Positions 46,513-60,786 are shown, numbered from the stretch's first letter. The stretch is DNA of 64,000 nt from Botryosphaeria dothidea (GCA_011503125.2 WWBZ02000033.1:62001-126000); one strand, 5' to 3'. The notes: generated by a model not told the origin, from the letters alone. Translations and numbers: made by a program.

Positions 46513-46884
46513 TGTAATGAACGGACCTTGGGGGGAGAGACAAGGTAACGAAGCCGGTAAAGGCAGTAGAGGTAAAGCAGATACCGAAGCACAAGAGGCG
46601 AGAGGGGGCGAGAGATGAGGGGCGAATGCTAAGAGGCGAGTGATGAGGGACGTATAACGAGGGAGGTAGGCAAGGTCCAGTTAAGGCGTACCAAGTTATA
46701 CGCGAGAAATACTCATTGCTAGACTAAAGAACTAACTACAAAGCAGAGGGGCGAGGTTTATATATATAAAGAACTAACTAAAATACTAGCTTCCTAATTT
46801 GTAAGCAGGTAAGTCTAGGTCTCGGGTTTAAATCAACGAAGGTAAAAGGGGGGCAAGGGGTCCACGTAAGCCACGTTTATAACA
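46513..46884 (-). mobile_element. Gypsy 5' LTR, right-arm copy (372 bp)
   Basis: Mirror of 24129-24500, same length, with intact TG...CA ends on the minus strand. The 120 bp to the next LTR carry no recognisable feature. Confidence 0.85.
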
Positions 46885-47004
46885 GGCTCTCTAAGACCCG
46901 TTGAATGAACGTCTTTATATTCACTGGATTGAAGCATAACTGAGGAAATGTCAGATCCGAGGGAAAGCAGAATACCTTGGTGAAGGGGAGGCCAAGGAAG
47001 GAAT

Positions 47005-47422
47005 TGTCACGGGCCAGCACGAATCGAGTTCAAGTGGGCATCAATTGACGAAGATTCTAAGCTAAAGAAGAAAAGAAGAAGAGAAGAAGAGAAGGAGCGA
47101 GAAAGAAAAAATTACTTGTGTTAACCATCATCACCATTTGCTATCATTATCTGCCGTATTGATTTGATTTCCCTCTACACGTATTAGCATTTGCTTTCCT
47201 GCTACGCTTTTCATACCATTGGGCGTAACACTACTATTAAGAGATATTACCAGGGTCCCTCACCATCGTGTATAAAATTAGTAGCTTTAGCATCATTTAA
47301 TGAGGAGCAGTGAACTTTAATTCCTCATTGTTCAACAACTTGTAAAGAGTTGCTGGTCAAAAGTGTTTAGTCGAACGGGCTAGGCCAGATCCAGTTAGGG
47401 TAGGTTGGTTTAGGTCGTGACA
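47005..47422 (-). mobile_element. Probable unmutated solo LTR, right-arm copy (418 bp)
   Basis: Mirror of 23591-24008: TGTCACGGG at the left end and CGTGACA at the right end. It lies upstream of the gene 1 copy. Confidence 0.55.
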
Positions 47423-47792
47423 GGGATCAATGTAGTGCCTAACGAAACAGTGAATGGACAATCATGGGCGTAGTGGTTGACAATAGACTTCATATGGTCT
47501 ATAATTCACGAGTCTTCTTATAACTATACTCGAGAGTAACACACGGAAAACACGCGGTGATAATGGCTCACGGACCATCTCACTCATGTTTTTAAGGTAA
47601 TACAAATTAATGTCTTACCACGTCTTTGTTCCAACTCCTCAAACCCTTTATACACACTCACATCCACTGATTCCGTCAACATCACTGTCTACAGGATCAA
47701 ACATCTTCACAAGGAGACTTACAAGCAGATTGGATCAGGAAAACTAATCTGCAAGCGGATCAATTCAATATACTCACAACTACAAACCATCA
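47423..47792 (+). promoter_or_regulatory. Leader and probable core promoter of the gene 1 copy
   Basis: CTTTATACACAC at about 47646-47657, about 140 bp before the ATG at 47793. The 7-bp stem GCAGATT/AATCTGC is at 47725-47731 and 47746-47752. The leader is A/C-rich up to the start codon. Confidence 0.35.
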
Positions 47793-49211
47793 ATGAACCC
47801 CATGACCGTGAGGGAGATAAGTCGCTTGAACAGCAAAGACGAGAACAACGAGCACATGGTTGGCGTACAACTTTTCACGCAAGCTATATATACCACTTCT
47901 GCTGTCGTTGAGGAGGTTTCCATGATCGCTGTACAAGGCAAGGGATTCGAAACCGACAGCCAGCGAACGACAGCGCTGTGGGAATTGGTCACCGCGGACC
48001 TTATGGCACGTAAGGCGAATAGTAAGACAACAACGCAGACGACCTCTTCGAGCAATACGGATACGCCGACACCCGGAACGCCAGAGTTCTCACGGCAAGT
48101 TCTACTACCGCGTAATATCGTCATCGCGCCACAGCCGGCAGCCTACGACTCATTTAAACACTTTAATACCTCTCCCCCAAGCCTCGGTGAGAACACATTC
48201 GATCACTACCGGAACATTCCGTCCCTTGCGCACAGCACAGTCTGGCTCGACTATCGCAATCCCGCCTTCCAGGACGAGGTCGTATGCAACTACAAAGCAC
48301 TACATTTTCAGCAGCCCGTCGAGGCCGAGTGGGTCGACGACGCGCTGCGGCTACTCTTGAAGCGTGAGCCGCGGACCATCGACGACACCCTGCCGCGGTG
48401 TTGGGTGCCGGTACGGCTGCACGAGCAGAGCTTCAGCCCGACGACGAGCGAGGCCGGCGGCTGGTGGGATGCGCCGCCGATCCTAGCAGCGGAGGCCGAA
48501 TGTGACCGTGTGCCCAAGTTTGGCTTCAGTAACACGCCCGACTGCTCGTACTGGATCTGGACGGGGGGATTCAGCAGGTCGCTGCGCGACGAGCTCGAGA
48601 CGTACACCACGGTGCGCTTGCGCGGGCAGGCGCTGTGCCCGTACCTCAGCGTCGAGCTAAAGCGTAGCGACGAGCCGTCCGCCGTGCGCAAGGCGCAGCA
48701 CCAGATCGCTCTTGCCGCCACCATCGCTCTGTACAACCGTTTCCAGCTACACCGGCGGCGGCTATTGTACCGACGTCCCTCAGCCGCCGCCGTCGATGAC
48801 GATATATTGCGTCATTACGGCCTCACGCTCACTGGCCTTACCTGGGCTATCTGGTGCATCACTCCGAGCTGCACAAACTCGGATCCGTGCTGCTGGAATG
48901 GCTGTAACGTGCGTCAGATCGGCAAGGGCGTCCTAAATCGGCCCGGGTCGGTCGAGAAGCTGGCTTCCTGGCTCAACGAGATCCACCGCTGGGGAAACAC
49001 TGTGCATAGTGTTGCATGTATGAACGATATCAAGGCCGTCGTGCGTGCCGACCGTCTAGCCCAGCGTACCAGCCTGCTGACGGACGAGATAGAGTCGTTG
49101 CATCTGGAGGACGACAACGAGGAGGAGGAGGAGGAGGAGGAGGAGGAGCCTGTGAAGTATGAGGCGAGGGATACGGATTATAGTGACGGTAATTTAAATG
49201 TTACAGGATAA
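47793..49211 (+). CDS. Gene 1: PD-(D/E)XK nuclease-like protein, 472 aa (right copy)
   Basis: The translation is identical over all 472 residues to the left copy (21802-23220), including D250, E288, K290, Q304 and the ten-Glu tract. No RIP-type change separates the two, although they are long, near-perfect duplicates in a genome that has mutated every transposon around them. If both copies are real, the genome carries two doses of gene 1 but possibly one intact gene 2. Confidence 0.8.
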   Translation: MNPMTVREISRLNSKDENNEHMVGVQLFTQAIYTTSAVVEEVSMIAVQGKGFETDSQRTTALWELVTADLMARKANSKTTTQTTSSSNTDTPTPGTPEFSRQVLLPRNIVIAPQPAAYDSFKHFNTSPPSLGENTFDHYRNIPSLAHSTVWLDYRNPAFQDEVVCNYKALHFQQPVEAEWVDDALRLLLKREPRTIDDTLPRCWVPVRLHEQSFSPTTSEAGGWWDAPPILAAEAECDRVPKFGFSNTPDCSYWIWTGGFSRSLRDELETYTTVRLRGQALCPYLSVELKRSDEPSAVRKAQHQIALAATIALYNRFQLHRRRLLYRRPSAAAVDDDILRHYGLTLTGLTWAIWCITPSCTNSDPCCWNGCNVRQIGKGVLNRPGSVEKLASWLNEIHRWGNTVHSVACMNDIKAVVRADRLAQRTSLLTDEIESLHLEDDNEEEEEEEEEEPVKYEARDTDYSDGNLNVTG

Positions 49212-49833
49212 GGTGGAAAGGGACGCGGAGGCGTGAAAAAGTAGTATGCATTTACGGCGGTCAGAATTTGTAATTAAGAAGCGTTTGGTGGAATATGGAA
49301 AGCAAAGAAAGTAACGGCAAGCTCTTATGACTTAAGCCTTGTGCGCCCGTAATACAGTCAGGCAAACTAGGCTTCAAGGAGTCGAATGACTGTCAGGATC
49401 TGACATGCGTGCTCCAGTGGTATTTTTTTTTTACGTTGGGTGTACAATCACGTAGTGATCGTACATTGTGCCTTTTGGTCCGCTCATGGCTGGTTGGAAA
49501 CCCAACAACTTCCGGTTCGTGACAACACTTCCTTTCTGACCTCACCACGAACAGACCAAGAAGTCCACCCATAATCCCCAATTCCGACAGGAACTTGAGC
49601 CGTATATGTTGAGGTAGTAATTGTGAGTGATAGAGACGAGCCTTGGCTGGGCATATAGATGCTCTCTCGGACGCTTATAAAACATACGTACACACGCGTT
49701 GGGAAGGGGCGCTGAAGAGAATCTGTGGATTGGGTGCAATAAGAGTGTATTGTTGGCATAAAAGGTGCCTGGTGGGGAAGCACCCAGTAGATAACTGTCT
49801 GAGAACGGAAACACGCTAAGAAAGCTAAATATA
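49212..49833. other. Unmutated 3' flank of the gene 1 copy
   Basis: Mirror of 21181-21801. Hairpin at about 49441-49465. The homopolymer at 49423-49432 has ten T where the left copy has nine A. No gene called. AT-rich RIP-mutated spacer follows to 50064. Confidence 0.4.
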
Positions 49834-50064
49834 CGTGCCCTTGTATATACCTCCTTCGCTTAGTTACCTAAAAGGGAAGTAAGCGAAAAAGGGTCTAACT
49901 TAGGGTCTAGTAAAAAGCAAATTTCGAAAATAATAGTAGCTTATTTTAACCTTAGGTCCTTAAAACTAAAGATATATAAATAAGTTAAAAAAATAAAAGT
50001 AAAATTAATAAAATATCTATAATATATTTTACTACTTATCCGGCTATACTAGTTATCCGGCTAC

Positions 50065-50463
50065 TATAATAAACGGACCTTAGAGGGCGGAGAGACGAGG
50101 TAACGAAGCCGGTAAAGGCAGTAGGGGTAAAGCAATGCCGAAGTATAAGGGTGTAGTTTAAAGGGCGAGGTACGAGGTATAAGGGACGAGGGATGAGGGG
50201 CGAGGGACGAGGGATAAGGGACGAAAGACGAAGGACGAGGGAGGCAAGCAAGGTCCAATTTAAGGCGTACCAGGTTGTACGCGAAGAATACTTATTGCTA
50301 GACTAAAGAACTAACTACAAAGTAGAGGGGCGAGCTTTATATATATAAAGAACGAACTAAAATACTAGCTTCCTAATTTATAAGTAGATAAGTCTAGATC
50401 TAGATTTTAAATTAACGAGGGTAAACGAGAGGTAAGAGGTCTAAGCAAGCCACGTTTATAACA
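50065..50463 (-). mobile_element. Gypsy solo LTR, right-arm copy (399 bp)
   Basis: Mirror of 20551-20949, identical where read, flanked by GCTAC on both sides (50060-50064 and 50464-50468), the complement of the GTAGC target duplication. Confidence 0.9.
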
Positions 50464-50508
50464 GCTACTCTACTAATACTAAAATACGCTCTTACGTAAA
50501 TTAGTAAT

Positions 50509-50642
50509 TATTATAGTTCCCTCGGGAATTTACTAAATACGTAGTATATTCTTACGTGCCTAGGGAGAGAAAACGAAGATATAGAAGACTCTAATTTCTA
50601 AAGGTAGTAACTACGGTGGCTTAAATATATAACTATTAGATA
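50509..50642 (-). mobile_element. Ty1/copia 3' LTR, right-arm copy (134 bp)
   Basis: Mirror of 20372-20505. Confidence 0.8.
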
Positions 50643-53600
50643 TAAATTAGGTAGAGTTAAGGTAGTAATTAGGTAGATATTAGGTAGTAATCGGGTAGAA
50701 ATATCGTGCTTAGAGTACGTTAGATAGTAGTTAGGTATTATCGCTTAGTATAGATTAGTTTAGGTATATCTAATTAATATTAATATCTAAACCGTTATAT
50801 ACCTTCTTTATAATAGCTTATTAAATAGCTATTATAATAAAAAGAAATACTAGATAGGATAAATAACGGTAAACTAAGTATACTAAGTCCTAGAACGCCG
50901 AATAAGAAAGATTTATTTTAAAATTTAAGGCCTATTTCTAGCCTATAACGGGCTTAATATCCGTTAGGTTAAGTTATTTTACGAATTATCTAAATCGCTA
51001 GGGCGGTAGTTACTTTATAAGGCCGTTTATAATTATTTCGGCTAATAGAGACTAGGTAAGGGAAATCCGGTTCTTACGGACCTCCTAGCGTAACTAATAG
51101 TAATAAATATCGATATATCGTAGCTTAGTATTAAGCTAAGGTATAGATTCTTTAAGTAGTCGAATCGTTTAGCGGTTATCGTACTAAATATTAATAGAAT
51201 AATCTAGGTTAAAGTCGAGTTTCTAGAAGAGACGTTCCTACTAAATTATTTCTTTAGCCGTAGTTAATAGGGCTAGAAGTTCGACTTTAGTACTTAACGT
51301 AGTAACCGTTCGCTGCTTATTTACTACCTAGTCGATAAAGCTACCGAATAGTAAAAATATTAAGCCTTAGTAGCTTTTCCGGGTCGTAGAGTTATTCCCG
51401 AATAAGGCGTTACTATAGGTAAGAAAAACCTACTTTAGAGAATTTTCCTAGAGTCCTAAGAAGGAGATTATAAGGGTCTTTATATCTAAAAGATACTCGA
51501 TTATTTTATTAGCGTAGGTAAGGTAAAGAGGAGAGGGATTTTTAAGAAATTTAGATAGCCTAGATAAGGCCTAAGTAATATCCGGCCTAGAGGTAACTAC
51601 GGCGAAATTAATCGATCCGATACGCTATTAATAAGCGTATATTTCTTACTTTAAGGCTTAGATTATAGCCGAAATAAGGTCGTCTTAGAGTAATAGAGTT
51701 AAATAAGGTTTTAGCTATAAGTTAAACTTAACTCTAAGCTTACTAATATAGAAATTCTAATATAGATAGAGCTCTCGTTTAGCTCTATCTCTTATAATTC
51801 TAATATTTAGAAACTAAGTAAGTTCCCCTAGTAACCGTATTTAATATACGGATACTAATTAGCTTATAAAGTAATTAGCGGATTTCTTATTCTCTAGACG
51901 ATAGAGTAGATAGATATCATCTACGTAGAAGAATAAGATAAGTTCTTTTTCTTTAAAAAGATAATTAACTTCTAGGATAGATTATAAGCTAAAAGATTTA
52001 AGCGTAGTTAAGAAGTAATTATACTAAAGAGCTAGAGATTAACGGAGTCTATATAGTACTCGTAGTAGCCGAATAACGTACTAACTTTTAGGGCCTAGAA
52101 ACTAAGCTTTAGGAAGGTTATATCTATCTAGGATTTAGTAGAAAATTTTCTTATCTATAGAACTATTAATAAAGGTATTAACGGTATTAAGTTATAGGGT
52201 TTCTAGGTCGAATACTACCGTAATAGCTATTAGGCTTCTAAAAGACTTACCGGCTAGAGTAGCCGTAAACGTATTCCGTTCTATAAACTAAAGATTACTC
52301 TATACGTAGAGTCTAGCCTTAAATTTAAGTAGATATTCTTCGGTATCGAATTTATAGATAAATATCTAGATTAAAGAAATAATTTATTTATTTTAGGCTA
52401 TAGCTACGCTTCGTAGCTAAATCTTCTAGGTATTCTTACTTATTAGAATATTAATCTCTAGAATAATAGCCTATAAAAAGGCGTTCTTATACGAATAGTT
52501 AAAAAGTTCCCGAAAGTTCTATAGTAGAGGTAGTAATTAATCTCGATAAATTTTAGCCTCTAATAACGACTATTTATTAGTTATACTAGCTAAAAATATA
52601 GCGTAGTATTCTAAGAGGTCTTAGACTATCTATATAGCGGCTATATATATCTATTTTCTAGTTAACCTTTTTACCCTCTTAGGTAATATAGCGTCTAAGC
52701 TAATATTACCTAAAATTTAGTCTTCTTAGAGTACTCTATTACTTAAATTAGCGCCTAGTAGAGGAGAAACGTCGTATTAAGTAGATAGAAGTCTATCTAG
52801 ACGTCTTAGTAGATCTAGAAGATCTAATAGCTTAGAAGAGTCTAGCCGAGTAGCTAGCTCTTATTACGGAGCTAAAGTTTTTTCTAGAGTTATTAACGCT
52901 AGTAATAGAATAGACTCTATAGTATCCTTCTCTTATAGAGTAATTATAGAGAATTCGAGCTCTAAAGCTTTTAATTCTAGTAGATCTTTTAGTTATAGGA
53001 GACGTAGTAGGATTAAAGTATCTAAAAACTCTTCTTATTCTTTTTCTAAGATTTATACTAAATCTAGGTCTTCTAGCGTATAGAACTCGTTCTCGTTAAA
53101 GATAATATCTCTTATTCTAATAACCTTTTATAGGCTTAGTACCTAAATTCGATAGATATTTATAGAATCGTATTTAACGAGATATCTAATATAGACTCGT
53201 TCGGTAAGTTTATATATACGGGGAATTAGGTATCTTAGAGGATACGCTTTATAGCCGTATACCCGTAGGTAAAAAGCCTTAGATTTATAGCCTATAATAG
53301 CTTCGAAAGAAGTTTTTTAGTTTAGTCGTTCTTATAGAATACGGTTAAGAATATAGTCTACTACTTTAATAACTTCTAGCTAGAGAGATTAGAGTAGCTT
53401 AGAGCTAATTCTTATTACTCTAGCCTTAACTTAAAGAATACTTCTAAATCGTTTAGAATAGCCGTTCTAGACTAGAGTATTTAGGGCTAAGATTTCGAGC
53501 GTAATTCTCTAGATCTTAGCTCTTACTAAAATTAAGTACTAAGAGTTCTTTCTCTATTAGTTCTAAAGAAGACTACGGTACCCTTATATTACTTAGATAT

Positions 53601-53757
53601 TAGATTTAGAGTAAATTTAATAATACTAGGTATATCTAATTTATTCGGGTACGTAAAAATAAACTAAAAAGCTAGTACTATAGTAAGCGAGGTAGATTAC
53701 CTAGCGATTCTAATTATAGGCCTATCTAGCTTCTATTAAATTATATATAATTCTCTA

Positions 53758-56700
53758 ATAATTAAAAGAAAATATAACTATACTAAAAAATCGATTCTAA
53801 GCTACGGCGCCGGAAGAGGGCCCTAGAGACTCTTCTAGGCTTCGCGAGTTCTAAAATAGTACTTAAGATAACTATAGCCGTGAAGTAGTTAATATAGAGG
53901 ATATAGGGAAGAGGCGAATAGCCTCCCCTAGTAACTACCTCTACCTAGCCCTAATATACCCCTAAGAATACCGTAGAGTACCTAGTATAGCGTAGAATAC
54001 GTTAAGAGAGCCTTAAAAATAGTAGATACCCTCCTCTAAGCACTATAAACATCCGCTAGCCTCTCTTTAGTTCTCTCTAGCTAGGTAAAAAATTTTCTCG
54101 ATATTACTAAGATAATCTTCTAGGATTATATTACTATTTACTAGAAGGTAACTACTAAGAAGCTAGGCCTTAAGAATATTCTTAAAGAGGTCTAATAGGT
54201 CTAAAAGGATAGTTAACCGTATCTAGACTACCTCTATACCGTATACCTAACACTCGTAGCTAGGTATAAATTATAGTCTAAGTAGCCCCGAAGCCCTCTA
54301 CCCCCCTAGCTACTACTAAACTTACTCTCTACTTTCTAGAGATAGTAAATAGATAAGAAATAGCTAAGCTCTTAAATAAGGTAATTATTAGAAAGATCTA
54401 GGCAGGAAAAAGCTAGGCGTGTAAAAAAGTACTTACTACTAAGAAGCTCCCTAGTAGAGACGTTAGAATCTTATACCGGATAAAGTAACTAAAAATAGCC
54501 CTTCTCTAGGACTAGAAATAGACTATAGGACTAGGAAAAGAAGTTAGGCCTAACTAGTAGCTATACTTAGTACTAGTATATAACGTCTCTTAAGAAGGAA
54601 TCGACACTATAGACCCCTAAGCTATTTAAACTATCTAGAAGTAGAATCTATCTCTATACCTAGAACTACGTATTAGTAAGCTAGCCTAGCTAAAGAGGAA
54701 GCTTCTAGAGGGGAAAACTTACTCGGCTATTATCCTTAGTACTATAAACCCTAAAACTACTAACTAGATTATTAATAAGGGGCTTATTATTAACTTTACT
54801 ATCTATATAGCGTAGTACTATAACGTAGTCTTTATAGTAACCTAGTATTTTAAGTACTAGGCCTACGGTTATATTACTAACTATTATAAAAAGAAGGAAA
54901 AGTACGGATAGTATAGTAAGATATATAATACTAGGGACTACCCTAAGGAAAGTATATAGTACGTAAACTACTCTTAAAGGTATATAGTCTAGAGTAACTC
55001 CTACCTAGCACGTAGAGCCTACTATACTAAGGCCGCCTAGGCCCGCCTAGTAGTACTAGAAAGGTACTAGAAAGGACCCCTAATAACTAAAATATAGCCT
55101 TAAACTAACTAGTTAACCGTTAGACTAAGAAAAAGAATTAGAGAGGAGGAGCCGGTTAAGAGGGGACTAGGCAGGCTAAGAGACTTAAGCCGCCCCCCGC
55201 CTCCTAACTAAATAAGGTTTACCGGACTTAATAGCTTATAACACGCCTTAGAGGAGCCCGCGGGAACTCTCTCCTTATAGCCTATACTACTAGCCCCCTC
55301 GTAGCCGGACCTAGAGATAGAAGGAAGTTAATATTAGATATAGGCTCTCTCTCTATTATATAGTATAACGTCTATAAGAGTAAGAATAGGGTAATACTTC
55401 CGCTCTTTAAGGAAGTAGACCTAAAGATCTACTATATCCTAGCTATCTAGGAACCTTAGAGGAACCCGAGGGTTAAGATAATAGTAAGATACTCTACCTA
55501 CTATATAGTTTTTCCCTAGAAGAAAGTAGTAAGAACCTACTTCTTTATAAGTAAGGCTATTAGCCCCGACTCCTAGTAAGTAATAGTCTATTTACTAAAT
55601 CTTATTATACTTTCCCTTATTACTAGGATATATATAATCTATATCTATAACTACTATAATCCCCTACTAGCCTCTTATACTAGTATAGCGCTAGAAACCC
55701 TATCTCTTCTACCGAAAGTTCTTAGAAAACTAGGAGAGTATATTCTCCTAGGGGACTTTAACCTCTACTATCCTATCTAGGGAGGTATAACCTCCCTAAT
55801 ATACTATACCCTAGCGGATAACCTAATTAAGATAGCTACCGCAGCTAATCTTAACCTAGCCCTTCTAAGGGGTACTATTACTAGACGAGATAGTAGTAGC
55901 GAGAGTACTCTAGACCTTATCTTTATATTACGGTGGCTAGAGGAGAGAATCCTTAGCTATAGAGTTAGCTAGGAGCTCGAATCATCCTCTAACCACCTAC
56001 CTATCCTTACTATACTTAATTTTTCTCCTACTCCCGTAGAACTACGCCCCCTAAGGCCCTAGTAGAAGAAAGTAGACTAGAAGAGAACTAATAATATACT
56101 CTAATTAAAGCTCGAACACCTTAAAGCAGCCCCTCTTAACACTAAAGTAGACCTAGATTACTTTACTATACTACTCTAGGAGGCTATCCAAAGGACAATC
56201 TAGGAGACTATCCTAGTAGCGAGACCCTCGCCCTAGGCCTCTATATAATAGACAAAGGAGTATTCGGACCTAGTATACCAGGCTAGAGCAGCTAGAAGGA
56301 AGTGGACGGCCATAGAGAGGGAGGAGGACTAGGTAGTATACTAAACTATTGCTAATAGTAAGAAGAGGCAGATTAGAAGAGATAGAATAAAAGCATGGCG
56401 CAGAATAGTAGCTGAGATTACTTCGGACCCATCTACACTCTAGAAGCTCTCAAAGTGGGCAAGAATAAGGGCACTGGAACCTCCAGCCCCACCTCAGTTC
56501 CCACCCCTCCAGGGAGCAGATAAACAACTACATTACGACAACCAGTCCAAGGCAGAAATCCTTACCAACCAGTTCTTCCCACCTCCCAGGGCCACCGACC
56601 TCTCAGATCTGGATGGGTATATATACCCAGTGCCAGTAGAGATTCCCCAAGACCTTACTGAAGAGCAGGTCCTCCACACCATCAAGAAGCTTCCCCCAGA

Positions 56701-58913
56701 CAAGGCACCAGGCCCAGACAAGATCACTAACAGGTTCCTAAAGCAATGCGCTGAGACACTAAGGGGACCCCTCACCAGGCTCTTCCAGGGATGCCTCGCA
56801 CTTGGATACCACCCTAGGCAGTTCAAAAGCTCTATTACCGTAGTCCTCAGGAAACCATAGAGGGACGACTATACTAAAGCCAAGTCATTTAGGCCGATTA
56901 CTTTACTTAATACGCTAGGAAAGCTACTTAAGAGGATTATAGTAGATAGAATCTCCCAGGCTACTAAAGCATACGGCCTACTCCCTAATATATAGATAGG
57001 AGCTAGGAGAAACAGATCCGTAGTAGCAGCTCTTAACCTGCTTATAGAATAGATCTATACTATCTAGGTATAAGACCTAGGGCTAGTAGCTTTAGTCCTT
57101 AGCCTGGATATCTCGGAAGTATATAACCACGTATCTTATAGAAGGCTTCTCTATAATATAAGGATAGTAAAACTCCCAAAATAGGTAGAAAGATTTACCC
57201 GATTCTTTCTATAGGACCGTACTACTTAGCTATCCTTCGGAGACTTTACTAGTCTACTAATCTAGACCTTAACCGGGATTTCTTAGGGATCCTTACTATC
57301 TCCGATCCTCTATCTATTCTTTGCCTCTAACCTACTTATATAGCTACGTAGGAGTAATACCTTCCCCCTTAGATTCGTCGATAATACTAACATCCTTACC
57401 TTTAGTAGATCTATAGAATAGAACTATAGGATACTAGAGGGAGTATATTAAATTTGCGAGCACTAGATAGCTACCTACGGGTTAGCTTTCTCGCCCGATA
57501 AGTATTACCTTATTTATTTTATAAGGAAACTAAGGAGATTTAATATAGTAGTAGGGATCCGTATCCCTAGATTTGCTAGATGCCTAGAGCCTATAATTAA
57601 GATTCTAGGAGTCTACGTAGATAATAAGCTTAGATAGAGACTCTATATTAGGGAAATAGAAGCTAAGGTAATTAAATAGTGTATATCTCTCTCTAGACTC
57701 GCGGCGTCTACCTAGGAAGCCTTATTTACTAAAGCCCGTTATATCTATACGGCCGTAGTAAGGCTAGTCCTTACCTACGGCTATAGGATATAGTATACCC
57801 TAGAGGGAATCCTAGGATAGAGAAAAATAACTATCTAGCTACTAAAGAAGATTTAAAACTAGTGCCTACGTACTATCTTAGGGGCGTATAAGTTAACTAG
57901 TATATAAACCTTAGAGTATAAGATAGGGATTCCCCTACTCTTACTATACCTAGACGAACTAGTACTAGCCTAGGCTATTAGAGCTAGGGATAGCCTAGTC
58001 GCGATAGTAGTAGAGGAAACTTACTAGAGTATTAAATAAATAGCTCGGGCTACTCTAAGTACTAGAGGCGCTACTAGCCCTACTAGAAGAACCCTACTTA
58101 GAAAAAAGATAAACTTACTCCTTAACTACTACCTCTCTACCTACTAGAGTCTCCTAAAGCGAACGAAGCTACGTATAGTATATAGAAATAAGTAGAAGAA
58201 GAGATAGATAAAGTCTACTAGCTAGAGAAGATAAGATAAGCTAGTAGCCTAAAGTATATAGTAGAACCTAAAAATTAGATAAATCTATAGCGAACTATCT
58301 AAGCTATAGAGTATACTCGCTACCCTACTACGTATAGAGTATATTAGACTAGAGAACTTCCTCTTAAGGCGTAAGGTACTAGAGTACCCTAGTCCTACCT
58401 ATCTATACGGCTAGTATAGATAAACTCTAAAGTATATTCTCCTCTTCTACTCCTACTTCTAATAGAATAGAGTATAGATACTCTAAAGAGTAGGGATTAC
58501 GGACTACTACTTCCTTCTCTTAATAAAGAAGAGGATTAAAGTAGTAATAGACTAGTTCTTACGCCTAGGGCTACTTAAGTAATTTAGCCTAGTAAGAAAA
58601 CTAATATAGGAAGATAACTAGGAAGAGAAACTAGAAGGATAACTAGGACTACTAGGACTACTAGAATCCGGATAACTACGAGAATAAGAACTAAAGAGAT
58701 AGGTCTAGTAGATAAATATAGAGCTACTATAGCAGCCGCTACTAGTAAGAAGGAAAAATAAGAACTAGTATAGGATAGCATGCCTAGAGAGAGAGGAGGG
58801 GTTTTTACTAGGCGAAAAGGTTTTCCCCCTCGTATAAAATAACTATAGATAGCTAGCCCCGTATAGACCCGTAAGGGAGCTATATCGGGAAGAAATAAAT
58901 TTATCTATCTATC
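53758..58913 (+). mobile_element. LINE A, right-arm copy (5156 bp)
   Basis: Plus-strand mirror of 12105-17256, flanked by TATATATAATTCTCTA at 53742-53757 and 58914-58929. ORF1 zinc knuckles are near 54810-55010. AP-endonuclease begins near 55325 (ILDIGSLSII, later LAI-stop-EP). RT is near 56590-57500 with box F-V-D-N near 57376. Four bases longer than the left copy, with 1-nt insertions near 54213 and 54492 among the differences. Confidence 0.85.
56387..56907 (+). pseudogene. Unmutated reverse transcriptase patch of LINE A, right-arm copy
   Basis: Mirror of 14110-14630. The open stretch runs from about 56445 to 56860, with LPPDKAPGPDKITNRFLKQC, and ends at a TAG at a probable Trp codon. Confidence 0.85.
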
Positions 58914-60786
58914 TATATATAATTCTCTAGAAAAGTTTAGTATTTAGTTCCTCCTAATTAGAGCTTTTCGAGATAATTTTATAAGTCTTTAATAGGGTAT
59001 AGGTCTCGTATTCTTAGATAACTAGAGCTAGGTTCGATTAAGAGATAAGTTTAGCTCTATCGAGAGCCTTAGAAATTTAGTTAATTATCTTAGATCTAGT
59101 ATAGATAAGAATCTAGTACTATTAAGCCGAAGAGGCTCGTTTAATAGCCGGTTTAAATCGAGTACTAGTATACGCTTAAGGTGTTTCTACGGTATTATCT
59201 TAAAGTAAGAATTAGCCCTTATTTAGTATAATAAGATAAAGATCTTAATTATCCCGTACTAGACGTATTCGCCTAGTATTTTAGTATACCTTCTTAGCTA
59301 AGAGTAGTTTAAGAAATATAAGATTAGTAAGAAAGGTCGGAATATAGGCCGTATTTAGAAGGGTTATAATACCCGTCCTAGTAGGGGTTTAAACGCGTAA
59401 CTTATAGGTGCTAAATAACTCTATTTAAAGAATCTAGTTATCTATAAGAAGCTTATTCTAAGAATCTATATTTCGCGTTTTAGTAAAGTAATTAAGATTA
59501 TTATAAATATAGATATTAGTACTAGAATCGAGTATCTAGAAGCTTCGTAGGCTATAGTTAATCGCTAGAGTACCTACTAAATAGGTTTAATAGATTACTA
59601 TAAATACTTCTACGTCTTAATTCTTAGCTAAATTCTTAAGTTAATTCTTCTTCTTTACTTAGATTTAAGATCGTTAACGTTATTAATAAGCTTTCTATTT
59701 AGTAAGCACTTATTAAATCTATTTCTTATTTTTTAAATTTTATAGAAATTCGTCTACTTTTTCTTAAGTATTCTTTTTAGGCTTCTAGCTAGAAGGCCTA
59801 ATCTTTAGATTAAAATACCTATAGTCTATAAAGTATTTCTTTCTTCCGTATAAATATTAAGATAGTAGTTTTCGCTAGTTTTCTATCTAATCTTTTCCGC
59901 TAAGTATAGTAGTAAAGGCTATATAGCTTTCCTTAATTAGCTTAGAATTAACGAGCTTATTTAGGCGTACGTATTACCGAAATTTCTCCGTAATTATATA
60001 GAAATCTAGTTCTATATTATCGTTAAGTATAGATAGCTTCTAATAGTTAGCGAAATAAGAGAAAATAGGCTTAATAGCTAAGAGAAAGTCTTATACGGGC
60101 TTAGACTCTTAAACTTCCGCGAGATTCTAAGCCTTAGCTCTAGAATAGAGCCGTTTCTATTATTAAATCTAAGACTCGATTTCCTAGGTTTTTAGAGTAA
60201 CCCGAAGGTTCTAATATTATTATTTAAGCTCTAGGGTTCTAGTAGCGTCCGTTAGTACTAGACGTTATCTAAGTATCTAAAGAAAATTCTATAAGTACGA
60301 AGACTTATCCGTAATATACGTAAGAAGGTTAACTAAGATTAACTTCTAAATATAGGTAGTTAGGTCTATAATTACTTTCCGATAGATATTATAGTTAGAA
60401 AGATCGTTACGGTACTTAGCGTTATAGATAGTAAAGACGTTCTTATCCGTAGTAAGATTACCGTTATCGTTAACTTAAAAGATAGATATAGTTAGCTTAA
60501 CCGGTTATACTAGTTTAGATTAAATATCTAGGTTAATAAGATTCTAGATCTTTAGAGACTCGGCGCGGGACTTAACTAGGTATAGCTAATTATCTTAGTC
60601 TAAAGGCTTAGCTAAAATAGCTCTAGTTATTAAGGAACTTATCGTAGAAGGTTAAGATAATATTATTATTAAGGCTAGGAATAAGGTTCTAGCCGTACTA
60701 AAAGAGTCTAATAGATAAAAATAAAAGAGGCTATACTAGGTATAGAATAAGTATACGTAAAAGAGTACGTAATCCGGGCTTATAAC

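Larger units (their letters stand above)
50643..60786 (-). pseudogene. Ty1/copia internal region, right-arm copy, split by LINE A
   Basis: Mirror of 10232-20371. The Y-V-D-D box of reverse transcriptase is near 51917-51930 on the minus strand and RNase H near 51320. Protease is near 59525. It has the same RIP stops as the left copy. Confidence 0.8.
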